Shown: piece by piece, positions 18,713-26,839 of the stretch
Position numbering within the stretch: position 1 is the stretch's first letter
Layout: each line of letters starts with the position of its first letter
From: CBDHFN01 sp965262605
GTDB taxonomy: Bacteria; Pseudomonadota; Alphaproteobacteria; JASGCL01
Reading direction: 5' to 3'
NCBI GenBank assembly: GCA_965262605.1
Contig: CBDHFN010000003.1
Coordinates: 1,178,001 to 1,242,000 of the forward strand
DNA: 64,000 nt
Notes under the pieces: generated by a model
The model's database searches: none
What the model saw: only the letters and a program-made list of their open reading frames with translations
Told to the model about the DNA's origin: nothing
Made by a program: the position numbers and the translations under genes

Positions 18713-18882
18713 AATTTTTCTTTAACGACGCAAAATGAGCAAAACAGATGACAAGAAAAAAACCTCTAGTTTGCTTAGAGTGCTAGGCAAAGAAAATTTT
18801 TCAAAGGTAAGCGAACTAAAGCGTTCGTGCGTTTGAAAAATTTTCTTTAACGACGCAAAATGAGCAAAACAGAGGTTTTTTT
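18713..18882. repeat. Nested inverted and direct repeats between convergent genes (bidirectional terminator)
   Basis: The gap between PBP1A and the ASKHA gene holds: a 32-bp perfect direct repeat (18716-18747 and 18841-18872); a perfect 17-bp inverted repeat (18789-18805 / 18832-18848) with an inner CGAAC/GTTCG hairpin in its loop; and an outer 12-bp inverted repeat ending in a seven-T run on either strand (18756-18767 / 18871-18882). The outer arms would end transcription from both sides. The direct repeat suggests a duplicated mobile palindrome. Confidence 0.75.
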
Positions 18883-18889
18883 ATGTATT

Positions 18890-20893
18890 TTATCTGCGTC
18901 TGCGCCGTTCCGTATTATTATTACTCTCCTTTTTATATTTCGGCGGCAAATACACTGATTTTGCTAATTTGCTAAAATCTTCGGTGGCGTGGGGAATGCC
19001 CATTGCGCCGACAAAATAATCTTGAAATTTGGCTTCAACGGCGGTTTCAATTTTTTCAATGCGCTTGACAATTTCGCTGATTTCTTTGCGGGCATTTTTA
19101 TTAATTAAAGCCATGCGTGCACCCGTGCCTGCGGCATTGCCAACTGATTGCACATTTTGCAATTCGCAATCGGGAATCATACCCAGAATCATTGCGTATT
19201 TTGGGTCAATATGACTGCCAAACGCGCCAGCCAAACCAATAAATTCAGGGGATTTGCCCAATTTGTCAATTAATAATTGACAACCCGCATACAGCGCGGC
19301 TTTTGCCAATTGAATCGCGCGAATATCATTTTGCGTGACTTTAATCACGGGTTCGGTTGCTTGTAATACGAATGCAAAAGTCCGCCCATCATTAATAATT
19401 TTTGGGCAAATTGCCATTTTATCGCCATCAATAAAACCATCATTGGTAATGACACCCGCCAGCATCATTTCGGCGATAACTTCAATAATTCCAGACCCGC
19501 AAATACCGCTTACGCCAAAATTTTTGACAGATTCAGCAAATCCTACTTCATCAGACCAAATATCAGAACCAATGACTTTGAATTTAGGTTCAAGCGTCGT
19601 TGTATCAATGCGCACCCGTTCAATTGCCCCCGGTGCTGCGCGTTGCCCGCATGAAATTTGCGCGCCTTCAAAAGCAGGTCCTGTCGGCGAAGAACAAGCA
19701 AGCAATTTATCTTTATTGCCCAACACAATTTCCGCATTCGTGCCAACATCAACCAAAAGCGTAATTCGTTCGGCGTTATATGGTGCTTCGGATAAAACTA
19801 CGCCCGCACAATCTGCGCCAACATGCCCGGCAATGCAAGGCAAAATGTAAATTTCAGCGGCGGGGTTGCAATTAAAACCTAATTCTTTGGCGGCAATATG
19901 CACGGCGCGATTAGTTGCCAACGCAAATGGTGCCCAACCTAATTCAACAGGTGAAAGCCCAAGCAATAAATGGTGCATAACTGGATTGCCCACCAAAACT
20001 ATTTCAACAATTTTATCGTTATTAATTTTGGCTAAATCGGCGCATTGATTGGCAAGATTATCCAAAGTTTCGCGCACTGCTTTCGTCATTTCTTGGGCGC
20101 CATCGGCATTCATCATGGCATATGAAACCCGCGACATTAAATCTTCGCCAAAGCGGATTTGCGGATTCATTGCGCCAACCGAATGCAACACCGAACCATC
20201 ATTTAAATCCACTAAATTACAGCTGATAGTCGTAGAACCAACATCATAAGCCAACCCATAAATATGTTCAACAAAACCCGCAAAACAATCTACAAGCATG
20301 AATTTTCCAGATTTTTCGCGCAAAACCACGGTGATTTGCCATTTGCCTTCACGCAAGCGTTTTTGTAAATTCGGTAATAATTCAGGGGCATAATCATCAA
20401 CTTGAATGCCCCATTGCTCCAAAATTGCGTCGGAAACCCGCTCTAAATCCCCCGAAGGATGGTGCATATCGGGTTCTTTGACTTCCACCATATAAATTTT
20501 TGTAATGGGGTTAACTTCCAAAACTTTATCAGAAATAGCTTTGCGGATAACTTGTTTATGAATTTGTGATTCTTCGGGAACATCAATAACTGCATCGTCA
20601 AGAACTGAACAATTGCACCCTAAACGGCGATTTTTATTCATGCCTTTGACGCGTTTATAGCGTTCTTCAACTTGATTAAATTCCGAAAAACTTTCTTCGG
20701 AACATTCAATATTAAATTTCGCAAAATTACCAAAACTTGGCACAATTTGGCATCGCCCGCAAATACCGCGTCCGCCACAAACCGAATCTAAATCCACGCC
20801 TAAATCACGCGCGGCTTTTAAAATATTTGCACCGCGGGGGAACTTACCGCGTTTGCCTGATGGGGTAAAAACAATATTCACTAAATCACTCAT
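18890..20893 (-). CDS. Ferredoxin-ASKHA corrinoid protein reactivase (RamA/RACo-like)
   Basis: A ~667-residue protein. The N-terminal 2Fe-2S domain has Cys39, Cys45 and Cys48 in CGGRGICGRC, with a later Cys in LGCNCSVLDD. A linker is followed by an ASKHA ATPase fold: LAYDVGSTTISCNLVDL near 230, LLVDVGTNAEIVLGNKD near 375, SGICGSGIIEVIAEM and GLAGAFGSHIDP. This family uses ATP to reduce inactive Co(II) corrinoid to Co(I) in methyltransferase systems. The chosen ATG at 20893 is preceded by GGAGAG; an ATG at 20908 overlapping the upstream stop is less likely. It ends in a five-Arg tail. It is the last gene of the operon beginning at 23447. Confidence 0.88.
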   Translation of the reverse strand: MSDLVNIVFTPSGKRGKFPRGANILKAARDLGVDLDSVCGGRGICGRCQIVPSFGNFAKFNIECSEESFSEFNQVEERYKRVKGMNKNRRLGCNCSVLDDAVIDVPEESQIHKQVIRKAISDKVLEVNPITKIYMVEVKEPDMHHPSGDLERVSDAILEQWGIQVDDYAPELLPNLQKRLREGKWQITVVLREKSGKFMLVDCFAGFVEHIYGLAYDVGSTTISCNLVDLNDGSVLHSVGAMNPQIRFGEDLMSRVSYAMMNADGAQEMTKAVRETLDNLANQCADLAKINNDKIVEIVLVGNPVMHHLLLGLSPVELGWAPFALATNRAVHIAAKELGFNCNPAAEIYILPCIAGHVGADCAGVVLSEAPYNAERITLLVDVGTNAEIVLGNKDKLLACSSPTGPAFEGAQISCGQRAAPGAIERVRIDTTTLEPKFKVIGSDIWSDEVGFAESVKNFGVSGICGSGIIEVIAEMMLAGVITNDGFIDGDKMAICPKIINDGRTFAFVLQATEPVIKVTQNDIRAIQLAKAALYAGCQLLIDKLGKSPEFIGLAGAFGSHIDPKYAMILGMIPDCELQNVQSVGNAAGTGARMALINKNARKEISEIVKRIEKIETAVEAKFQDYFVGAMGIPHATEDFSKLAKSVYLPPKYKKESNNNTERRRRR

Positions 20894-20904
20894 TTGCTCT
20901 CCAT

Positions 20905-21606
20905 TCATTCAAAGTTAATTTTACTTGCATCAAACATGCCAGTTTCAAAAATCACAAATCCATTATCAAGAAGCCTTAACTGATTTTTATATTTTGCTTC
21001 CCATTTTAGATATGAATCTCTTATATTTTGTTTCACTTCTGTGTATTTTTTTGGAGCTAATTCGTAATTAATTTGTGTTAAATTATTTTTTGTTCTTGAT
21101 TTTATAACTTCATATCTCGCAGACATAGTTAAGCCGTGTAATCCACCGATATTAAATGTATCTTTTTTAATTTGGATATTGGCAAATTTATTACCTTTTT
21201 GAATCCTAAAATCAATACCTTGCCAGTCAAGTTCTGCATTCATAACGACATTATGTTCGCCATAAATTTCTTCGCAAACATAACCACCTTGAATTTGCGT
21301 GATTAAGGAAGCCCAAGTCCTGTAAATTCTTGCTTTTAAACCTAATGAAAATGTATGTTCGCTAAAATGCGACTTTATTCTAAAACTTTCTATTAAATCG
21401 CTAATTTCATTATAATAAACTTCATAAAAATCATCATATAAAAGCCAATCGTTGCGATTAAGCCAATAATTATCGTATAACGCAGGTAAAGCTTGTATTT
21501 CCTTGGGTAAATCCAATTCTACTGTTTTAATATGGGTAAATTTTTCGCGGTATGTTTCTAAATCAATAGTTTCTAAAAACAAATTAAATTTTTCTAAATC
21601 AGACAT
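20905..21606 (-). CDS. TaqI-family type II restriction endonuclease
   Basis: A 233-residue protein that resembles R.TaqI along its length. The N-terminal FLETIDLETYREKFTHIKTV and DLPKEIQALPALYDNYW match the conserved start of that family. The catalytic core is ELDWQGID (125-132) followed by NIQIKKDTF (~143-151), a D-x4-D...QxKK arrangement, and the C-terminal LLDNGFVIFE also fits. TaqI recognises TCGA, so the same target is a reasonable guess. It overlaps the methyltransferase gene upstream by 13 nt. Family assignment rests on recalled similarity, not a search. The pair sits inside a corrinoid operon. Confidence 0.82.
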   Translation of the reverse strand: MSDLEKFNLFLETIDLETYREKFTHIKTVELDLPKEIQALPALYDNYWLNRNDWLLYDDFYEVYYNEISDLIESFRIKSHFSEHTFSLGLKARIYRTWASLITQIQGGYVCEEIYGEHNVVMNAELDWQGIDFRIQKGNKFANIQIKKDTFNIGGLHGLTMSARYEVIKSRTKNNLTQINYELAPKKYTEVKQNIRDSYLKWEAKYKNQLRLLDNGFVIFETGMFDASKINFE

Positions 21607-22532
21607 TCTTCTAATCTCCTATTAGTAATTTTAATAAATTTTTCTTCAAGTTCAAATGCCGTAAAAACTGCCCCGCACATTTTTGCCGCCACGCATTCAG
21701 AACCCGAACCCGAAAAAGGAATTAAAACTTTGCCATTTGAATTTAATTTTATCGCTGATTTTATTAAAGTTTCGGATATTTTAATTGGTTTTTGCGTGGG
21801 GTGCTTTAAAATTGTATGGTTTTTATGTTTAGCCTTATTATTCGTATGAAAAGCATCATCGCATTCATAGCAATAAAACCATGATTCATGAAGACCTGCG
21901 CCCCCCGCTAATGCCGAAACTTTAATTATATCCCTTGGCAATGCGCCATTTTCATGGGCTTGGTAAATTGTTTCTTTTATATTGCTATTATGAAATCTGC
22001 CTTCGGAATTTTTACGAATTTTTCCTGCCGAATTATTTAAAAAAGTTTCCGTGTAAGGTTCACGAATTTGGTCAATTTGCAATTTAGGCTTTTCGGATTT
22101 CCAAATACATAAAATCGACTCATGACTTCGTTGCCAAAAATTTGACGAAGGCGTCGTTTTATTAGTATAATGCCATACAAGCCAGCGTTGTTTATTTATT
22201 GGCAAATGCACAGCAATATGCGCCAAAATTTCGGGAAAACCATATATATATATTGGCGCACTTGGTTTGATTAATTTAAGAGTTGCATTTATCCAATTTA
22301 ATGACCATTCAACATATTGGCTAATCATTAAATTATCATTACCGCCATCATGAAAATCTTTACCAATATTATATGGTGGGTCCGCGATACATAAATCAAA
22401 AATATTTTCGCCATCTATATAATTTGCATAATTTAAAAAATCATCACAAAAAATCTTATTGCTAAAAATTTTTTCCTTACCATAATCAAGATTATGCAAG
22501 GAATTTAATTTTAAAGGCACATCAACTAACAT
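21594..22532 (-). CDS. Beta-class DNA amino-methyltransferase of the TaqI-like system
   Basis: A 312-residue N6-A/N4-C methyltransferase. Motif IV DPPYNIGKDF (residues 51-60) comes first, HPTQKP at ~244 and the SAM motif FSGSGSE at ~273 come late, the beta-class order. A CYEC...H...H cluster near 218-235 could bind zinc. M.TaqI itself is gamma-class and larger, so this restriction enzyme has a different type of methylase. It protects host DNA from the co-transcribed endonuclease. The start lies 9 bases after the pterin methyltransferase stop and shows no clear ribosome site, suggesting coupled translation. Confidence 0.88.
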   Translation of the reverse strand: MLVDVPLKLNSLHNLDYGKEKIFSNKIFCDDFLNYANYIDGENIFDLCIADPPYNIGKDFHDGGNDNLMISQYVEWSLNWINATLKLIKPSAPIYIYGFPEILAHIAVHLPINKQRWLVWHYTNKTTPSSNFWQRSHESILCIWKSEKPKLQIDQIREPYTETFLNNSAGKIRKNSEGRFHNSNIKETIYQAHENGALPRDIIKVSALAGGAGLHESWFYCYECDDAFHTNNKAKHKNHTILKHPTQKPIKISETLIKSAIKLNSNGKVLIPFSGSGSECVAAKMCGAVFTAFELEEKFIKITNRRLEECLI

Positions 22533-22541
22533 AATTGATGA

Positions 22542-23447
22542 TTAATCGCGTCTGCGGCGGCGTTCGCCCCTATCACCCCTTGCGCCCGTTTCGCCTTCGG
22601 CGGCGGGTTCGCGGAATTTCTTAATCCATTGCCCGCAATCTTTATCGGTGCCAGCGATGACATTTGCGCTCATGATGCCGTTCATTTCTTCTTCGTGGAG
22701 CGGATTTAAAATCGCCGAAGTCATGCCCGCACCAATTGCCATTTGCAAGAATGCCGAATTTAACGCATGGCGGTTCGGCAAACCAAATGAAATATTGGAC
22801 GCACCACAACTTGTGTTAACTTTTAATTCTTCACGCAACCTGCGAATCAGGCTCATCGCTGCTTTGCCAGCATTGCCAAGCGCACCAATGGGCATAACCA
22901 GCGGGTCAATTAACACATCGCAAGGCTTAATGCCGTAATCCATTGCGCGATGCACAATTTTTTTTGCCACTTCAAAACGAACATCGGGGTCTTCGGAAAT
23001 GCCAGTTTCATCATTGGAAATGCCAATTACGGCACAATCATATTTTTTAACCAAAGGCAAAACAACTTCAAGCCGTTCTTCTTCGCCCGTCACTGAATTT
23101 AACAAAGCGCGCCCTTTGTAAGCCGCCAAGCCTGATTCCAAAGCCGCCACAATGGACGAATCAATACATAATGGCACATCAACCAAATCTTGCACTAATT
23201 TAATCGTATTCGCCAAAATGCCGGGCTCATCAGCCAAAGGAATGCCCGCATTAATATCAAGCATATGGGCGCCCGCCGCAACTTGCGCCAAAGCATCGCG
23301 AATCACCGTATCGTAATTGCCATTTTTCATTTCTTCGGCTAATTTTTTGCGTCCAGTTGGGTTAATTCGCTCGCCAATTACGCAAAAAGGTTTATCAAAG
23401 CTAATTACAATTTTCTTTTTTTGTGAAAAAAGGATGGTTTCGGTCAT
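22542..23447 (-). CDS. Methyltetrahydrofolate:corrinoid methyltransferase (pterin-binding)
   Basis: A ~301-residue TIM-barrel pterin-binding protein of the AcsE/MtvA/MetH-middle-domain type. Seen are FCVIGERINPTGRKKL at the start, MLDINAGIP, CIDSS, NSVTGEEER, and GISNDETG, all lining the folate pocket. It exchanges a methyl group between a corrinoid protein and tetrahydrofolate. The ATG at 23447 has AAGGAA at the right distance, so the longer ORF to 23486 is rejected. The C-terminus carries an ERRRRRD tail. Its natural partner, the RamA-like reactivase, lies 1.6 kb further down the same operon. The corrinoid protein and substrate methyltransferase (MttB-like) are not in the window. Confidence 0.88.
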   Translation of the reverse strand: MTETILFSQKKKIVISFDKPFCVIGERINPTGRKKLAEEMKNGNYDTVIRDALAQVAAGAHMLDINAGIPLADEPGILANTIKLVQDLVDVPLCIDSSIVAALESGLAAYKGRALLNSVTGEEERLEVVLPLVKKYDCAVIGISNDETGISEDPDVRFEVAKKIVHRAMDYGIKPCDVLIDPLVMPIGALGNAGKAAMSLIRRLREELKVNTSCGASNISFGLPNRHALNSAFLQMAIGAGMTSAILNPLHEEEMNGIMSANVIAGTDKDCGQWIKKFREPAAEGETGARGDRGERRRRRD

Positions 23448-23512
23448 GTTTTTCCTTAGGTTTAATTTATTTATTATTTGATACAAGATTTCATTTAAAT
23501 AATCTTGCTATT

Positions 23513-23533
23513 TTGCGACTATATTTGTCGCAA
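23513..23533. promoter_or_regulatory. 21-bp palindrome upstream of the corrinoid operon
   Basis: TTGCGAC (23513-23519) and GTCGCAA (23527-23533) form a perfect 7-bp inverted repeat with a 7-base AT centre, 66 bases upstream of the pterin methyltransferase start and 30 bases past the holA stop. It is not followed by a T run, so an operator is at least as likely as a terminator. The regulator is unknown. Confidence 0.35.
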
Positions 23534-23562
23534 GTAAAATATAAATTCGCCAATTGCTAAAA

Positions 23563-24564
23563 TCAAACTCGTGCAATTCGCAAGCATTCGCGTTCAACCA
23601 ATAATTGCGATGGGTAATTTGATTCTTTGGTTAATTTTTCACAATGCACGAAATAAAGCCGAAATTGACGAATTTGATGCAAATTAAATCGGTTAAGGGC
23701 TTTTTTCATCATTGCTTCGCTTTTCCAAAAAATTGCTAATTTCTTACAAGCATCTTTGAAATCTTCGCCATTATCGCATAAAACCGCTAATTTTTCTAAT
23801 TTATTAAGGTTGCTTAAAACCGAACGAATAATCACAATGGGTTCAACTTTACTTTGCGCCAAATAAAATAACGCCGATTCGGTTTGCGCAAAATTACCCA
23901 TATATAAAGCTTCAATAAGGGAATCAATGGTTGCTTCGCCACTGCCGACTAATTTCACAACATCATCATAGCTAAGCCGTTTGCTTTCAAATGCAAATAA
24001 GCAACATTTTTCAACTTCCATGCGGGTAATTGCGCGGTTATTGCCAAGTTCTTGCGCTAAAAAAAATCTTGCGGCTGATTCAATTTTAATTTGATGCTGT
24101 GCCATGGCATCATCAATAATTTTCATCACATCGCGTTCGTTGTCTTGAAAAAATCGGCAAGACAGGCTATGCGGTGATTTTTCCATGGCTTGAACAAGAT
24201 GCGATTTATTGGGCATTAAATTGCCGCCTATCATCAAAATAAACCCTTCGCCGATGGGTTCATTCAAGAAATCTTTGACTATTTTTGCAATCGCATCGGT
24301 GGCATTTTCAATAATAATCAGTCTGTCGCCGCTGCTAAACGACATGGCGCATACTTCGTCAAATAATAAATTTGGTTCGGTGATTAATTTATCTTCGTGA
24401 TAATTCATCAGCCGAAACGGATCTTTATCGGCAACAAAATAATTACTAAGCTTAGTTTTATATTCATTGATAGTAGCATCATCTTGCCCGTAAAGCAAAA
24501 TCGCGCGATACTTATGGCTTAGATTTTTGAAAAATTGTTCTTGGTCTTGGGGTGTTAATTTCAT
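23563..24564 (-). CDS. holA: DNA polymerase III delta subunit
   Basis: A 333-residue clamp-loader subunit. Family traits are an N-terminal AAA-like fold (AILLYGQDDATINEYKTKL, FDEVCAMSFSSGDRLIIIENA), the middle segment FFLAQELGNNRAITRMEVEKCCLFA and a C-terminal collar domain. Delta opens the beta sliding clamp during loading. It overlaps lptE by 4 nt (ATGA), the usual neighbour in alphaproteobacteria and many other proteobacteria. About 115 bases separate it from the next gene. Confidence 0.9.
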   Translation of the reverse strand: MKLTPQDQEQFFKNLSHKYRAILLYGQDDATINEYKTKLSNYFVADKDPFRLMNYHEDKLITEPNLLFDEVCAMSFSSGDRLIIIENATDAIAKIVKDFLNEPIGEGFILMIGGNLMPNKSHLVQAMEKSPHSLSCRFFQDNERDVMKIIDDAMAQHQIKIESAARFFLAQELGNNRAITRMEVEKCCLFAFESKRLSYDDVVKLVGSGEATIDSLIEALYMGNFAQTESALFYLAQSKVEPIVIIRSVLSNLNKLEKLAVLCDNGEDFKDACKKLAIFWKSEAMMKKALNRFNLHQIRQFRLYFVHCEKLTKESNYPSQLLVERECLRIARV

Positions 24565-25022
24565 TGGGTTAATTTGGCGATTAAGCGGTCATGCGCAATT
24601 TCTGCGATGGCTTCAATCGCATTTTGTTGCGCTTTGTCTTTGGAAGATTCATGGGCGAAAGACGAATCAAGCGTGGTGGTAAAAGTGCTGGAACGGCTAA
24701 TGATAAAATTATCTAAAACCTTGGCGGTTCCTCGTTGAGTTAAAGAAAATTCGGCATTAACCGTAACTTCACTTACCGAATAAGTCGCATCAGATTCTAT
24801 GCCAAGATTGCTGATGCTTGTAGACATTTTCACCGATAAAATCTTATCGTAATCTTGCGATTCATAACCCATGCGGGAACTTAACGCATTATACATTATT
24901 TGTCCAATTCGCTGGGGGATAAGTTGAATGTGAATATTAGAAACTTCAGTATTCGCAATATTGCTATAAATGGGCTTTAACCCACAAGCAACCAAAAATA
25001 AAAATAAAAAAACATAGCGCAT
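24561..25022 (-). CDS. lptE: LPS-assembly lipoprotein LptE
   Basis: A 153-residue outer-membrane lipoprotein. The signal peptide MRYVFLFLFLVAC ends in a lipobox with Cys13; the mature part begins GLKPIYSN, the GxxPlY segment common in LptE. It plugs the LptD barrel and helps insert LPS. Its coupling to holA supports the assignment. leuS, the frequent upstream partner, is missing; the gene is instead divergent from the glycine riboswitch region. Confidence 0.82.
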   Translation of the reverse strand: MRYVFLFLFLVACGLKPIYSNIANTEVSNIHIQLIPQRIGQIMYNALSSRMGYESQDYDKILSVKMSTSISNLGIESDATYSVSEVTVNAEFSLTQRGTAKVLDNFIISRSSTFTTTLDSSFAHESSKDKAQQNAIEAIAEIAHDRLIAKLTQ

Positions 25023-25164
25023 GGCTAATTTATAGTAAATAATTATTATATCGTCAAGATAATTAAATAAGGTTGCTTAATTTTAAATTTATTCAGGATT
25101 ATAGTAAAAAAATGTTGAATATGATTTAAAATTAGGTTATGAATATATTTAATAACATAGAAGA

Positions 25165-25345
25165 GATTTCATGAATGCTGATAATATTGGCTTTTTAATG
25201 AAACGCCGAAGGGGAAACGACTCGGAAGCTCTCAGGCAAAAGGACTTGTTATTGGTAATTCTGGAAAATGGTGCGCGCACCTGCCGAAGGGGGAAATCTC
25301 TCAGGCTCCCATACAGATAGAGTGATTCATGCCGTTATGGCAATC
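25165..25345 (+). promoter_or_regulatory. Tandem glycine riboswitch (gcvT motif)
   Basis: Two copies of the conserved glycine aptamer core lie in the leader of gcvT. The first has GCCGAAGGGG (25205-25214) and CTCTCAGGC (25229-25237) followed by AAAAGGAC. The second has GCCGAAGGGGG (25283-25293) and CTCTCAGGC (25298-25306). The pair ends about 25 bases before the gcvT start, close enough to control its ribosome site. In this class glycine binding usually turns on the glycine cleavage operon. Outer stem limits are approximate. Confidence 0.93.
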
Positions 25346-25365
25346 AACTTGTATGGGGGAAATTT

Positions 25366-26460
25366 ATGACAATCCGTAAAACTTTATTGGACGATACGCA
25401 TTTGGCACTTAAAGCCAAAATGGGCGAATTTGCTGGCTATAATATGCCGTTATTTTATCCCTTGGGTGTCATGGGCGAACATAATCACACAAGGCAATCT
25501 GCGGGTTTATTTGATATTTCCCATATGGGCGCGGTGGCGATTAAGGGCATTGAATCTTCAATTTTTTTGGATAAATTATTGCCGCTGAACGCGGGTAAAA
25601 TGGCGATGAATTCATGCAAATACAGCTTGATGATGAATGATGATGCCCATATTATTGATGATGTTATTTTATCCAGATTGGGCGAAAGCGAGTATTTATT
25701 GGTAATTAATGCTGGTTGCAAAGAAAAAGATTTTGCGCATATTATCAATATCGCCAAAGATTTCTTAGTTGATTGCCAATTATTAGGTTCGGGTATGTTA
25801 GCAGTGCAGGGACCCAAAAGCGAGGCAGTATTGCAAACTTTGGGGATTGATTGCGCTGATTTAGCTTTTATGAATATTAAAAAATTAAGTGGCGCATGGG
25901 CGGGGGTAACTATTTCGCGTTCGGGATATACGGGCGAAGATGGTTTTGAAATTATCGCAAACCCATGGCAAACGAAAATTTTTTGGCAAAGATTAACCGA
26001 TGATTCGCGCGTGAAACCAATTGGCTTGGGCGCGCGCGATTCCTTGCGTCTAGAAGCAGGCTTGCCGTTATATGGGCTTGATATGGACGAGGCAACAAAC
26101 CCGCTTAGTGCTGGGTTAATTTGGGCTATCCCCAAGGAATTAAGAGGTTTTGGTTCTTATATTGGCGCATCAGCATTGGGGTATATTTTAGCCAATGGGC
26201 ATGATGTGCGCACGCAGGCTTTCTTTGTGGAATCAAAAGCTCCCGTGCGCCATGGCGCGTTAATTTATGATAAAAATAACCAAGAAATTGGCGTTATAAC
26301 TTCGGGTGGTTATAGCCCAACTTTGGAACAATCCATAGCATTCGGACGAATTAAATCAACCGCCGATAGCAACGAATTATTTGCCGAATTACGCGGTAAA
26401 TTAATACCGCTTCGCGCCCATAAAGGCACGAAGTTCATCACAACCCAATATAAAAAATAA
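25366..26460 (+). CDS. gcvT: Glycine cleavage system T protein (aminomethyltransferase)
   Basis: A 364-residue folate-dependent aminomethyltransferase that releases ammonia from the H-protein-bound intermediate and makes 5,10-methylene-THF. Recognised segments are the N-terminal KTLLDDTHLALKAKMGEFAGYNMPLFY, GLFDISHMGAV, SRSGYTGEDGFEI (folate-binding) and the C-terminal RHGALIYDKNNQEIGVITSGGYSPTL. It is the first gene of gcvT-gcvH-gcvP behind the riboswitch, with GGGG before the ATG. GcvT-like proteins can act as dimethylglycine or DMSP demethylases, but the operon settles this one. Confidence 0.95.
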   Translation: MTIRKTLLDDTHLALKAKMGEFAGYNMPLFYPLGVMGEHNHTRQSAGLFDISHMGAVAIKGIESSIFLDKLLPLNAGKMAMNSCKYSLMMNDDAHIIDDVILSRLGESEYLLVINAGCKEKDFAHIINIAKDFLVDCQLLGSGMLAVQGPKSEAVLQTLGIDCADLAFMNIKKLSGAWAGVTISRSGYTGEDGFEIIANPWQTKIFWQRLTDDSRVKPIGLGARDSLRLEAGLPLYGLDMDEATNPLSAGLIWAIPKELRGFGSYIGASALGYILANGHDVRTQAFFVESKAPVRHGALIYDKNNQEIGVITSGGYSPTLEQSIAFGRIKSTADSNELFAELRGKLIPLRAHKGTKFITTQYKK

Positions 26461-26472
26461 GCGGAGGAAATA

Positions 26473-26838
26473 ATGATTTATTACAGCAAAGACCACGAAT
26501 GGTTAAAAATTGACGGCAATATCGCCACCATCGGCATTACAAATTACGCCCAAGAACAATTAGGCGATTTAGTATTCGTTGATTTACCCGCCATTGGTAA
26601 AAAAGTTCGCGCCATGGATGCGATTGTGGTTGTTGAATCGGTTAAGGCAGCATCGGATGTTTATGCCCCGATTGATGGTGAAATTACCGCAATTAACGAA
26701 AATTTGACCAATCAACCCCAATTAATTAATGAAAGCTCCATGGATAAGGGGTGGATTTATCAATGCACAATAAGCAACCCGAATCAATTAACGGAATTAA
26801 TGGACGAAGCTGCTTATAAAGCCATGATAGGAGGCTAA
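26473..26838 (+). CDS. gcvH: Glycine cleavage system H protein
   Basis: A 121-residue lipoyl carrier. The lipoylation site is the Lys in VVVESVKAASDVYAPIDGEI; the C-terminus NESSMDKGWIYQ is typical. It shuttles the aminomethyl group between P, T and L proteins. A near-perfect GGAGG lies before the ATG. It sits 12 bases after gcvT and 1 base before gcvP. Confidence 0.97.
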   Translation: MIYYSKDHEWLKIDGNIATIGITNYAQEQLGDLVFVDLPAIGKKVRAMDAIVVVESVKAASDVYAPIDGEITAINENLTNQPQLINESSMDKGWIYQCTISNPNQLTELMDEAAYKAMIGG

Positions 26839-26839
26839 C

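Noticed and set aside
19029..19850. Plus-strand ORFs antisense to the ASKHA gene (and similar shadows under gcvP, typA, clpA, tkt)
   Set aside because: They lie wholly within well-supported genes, lack ribosome sites and protein features, and follow from codon bias on the other strand.
25171..25320. A 49-codon ORF running through both glycine aptamers
   Set aside because: The sequence is fully explained by conserved riboswitch cores; the peptide is basic and low in family features, so the ORF is probably incidental.
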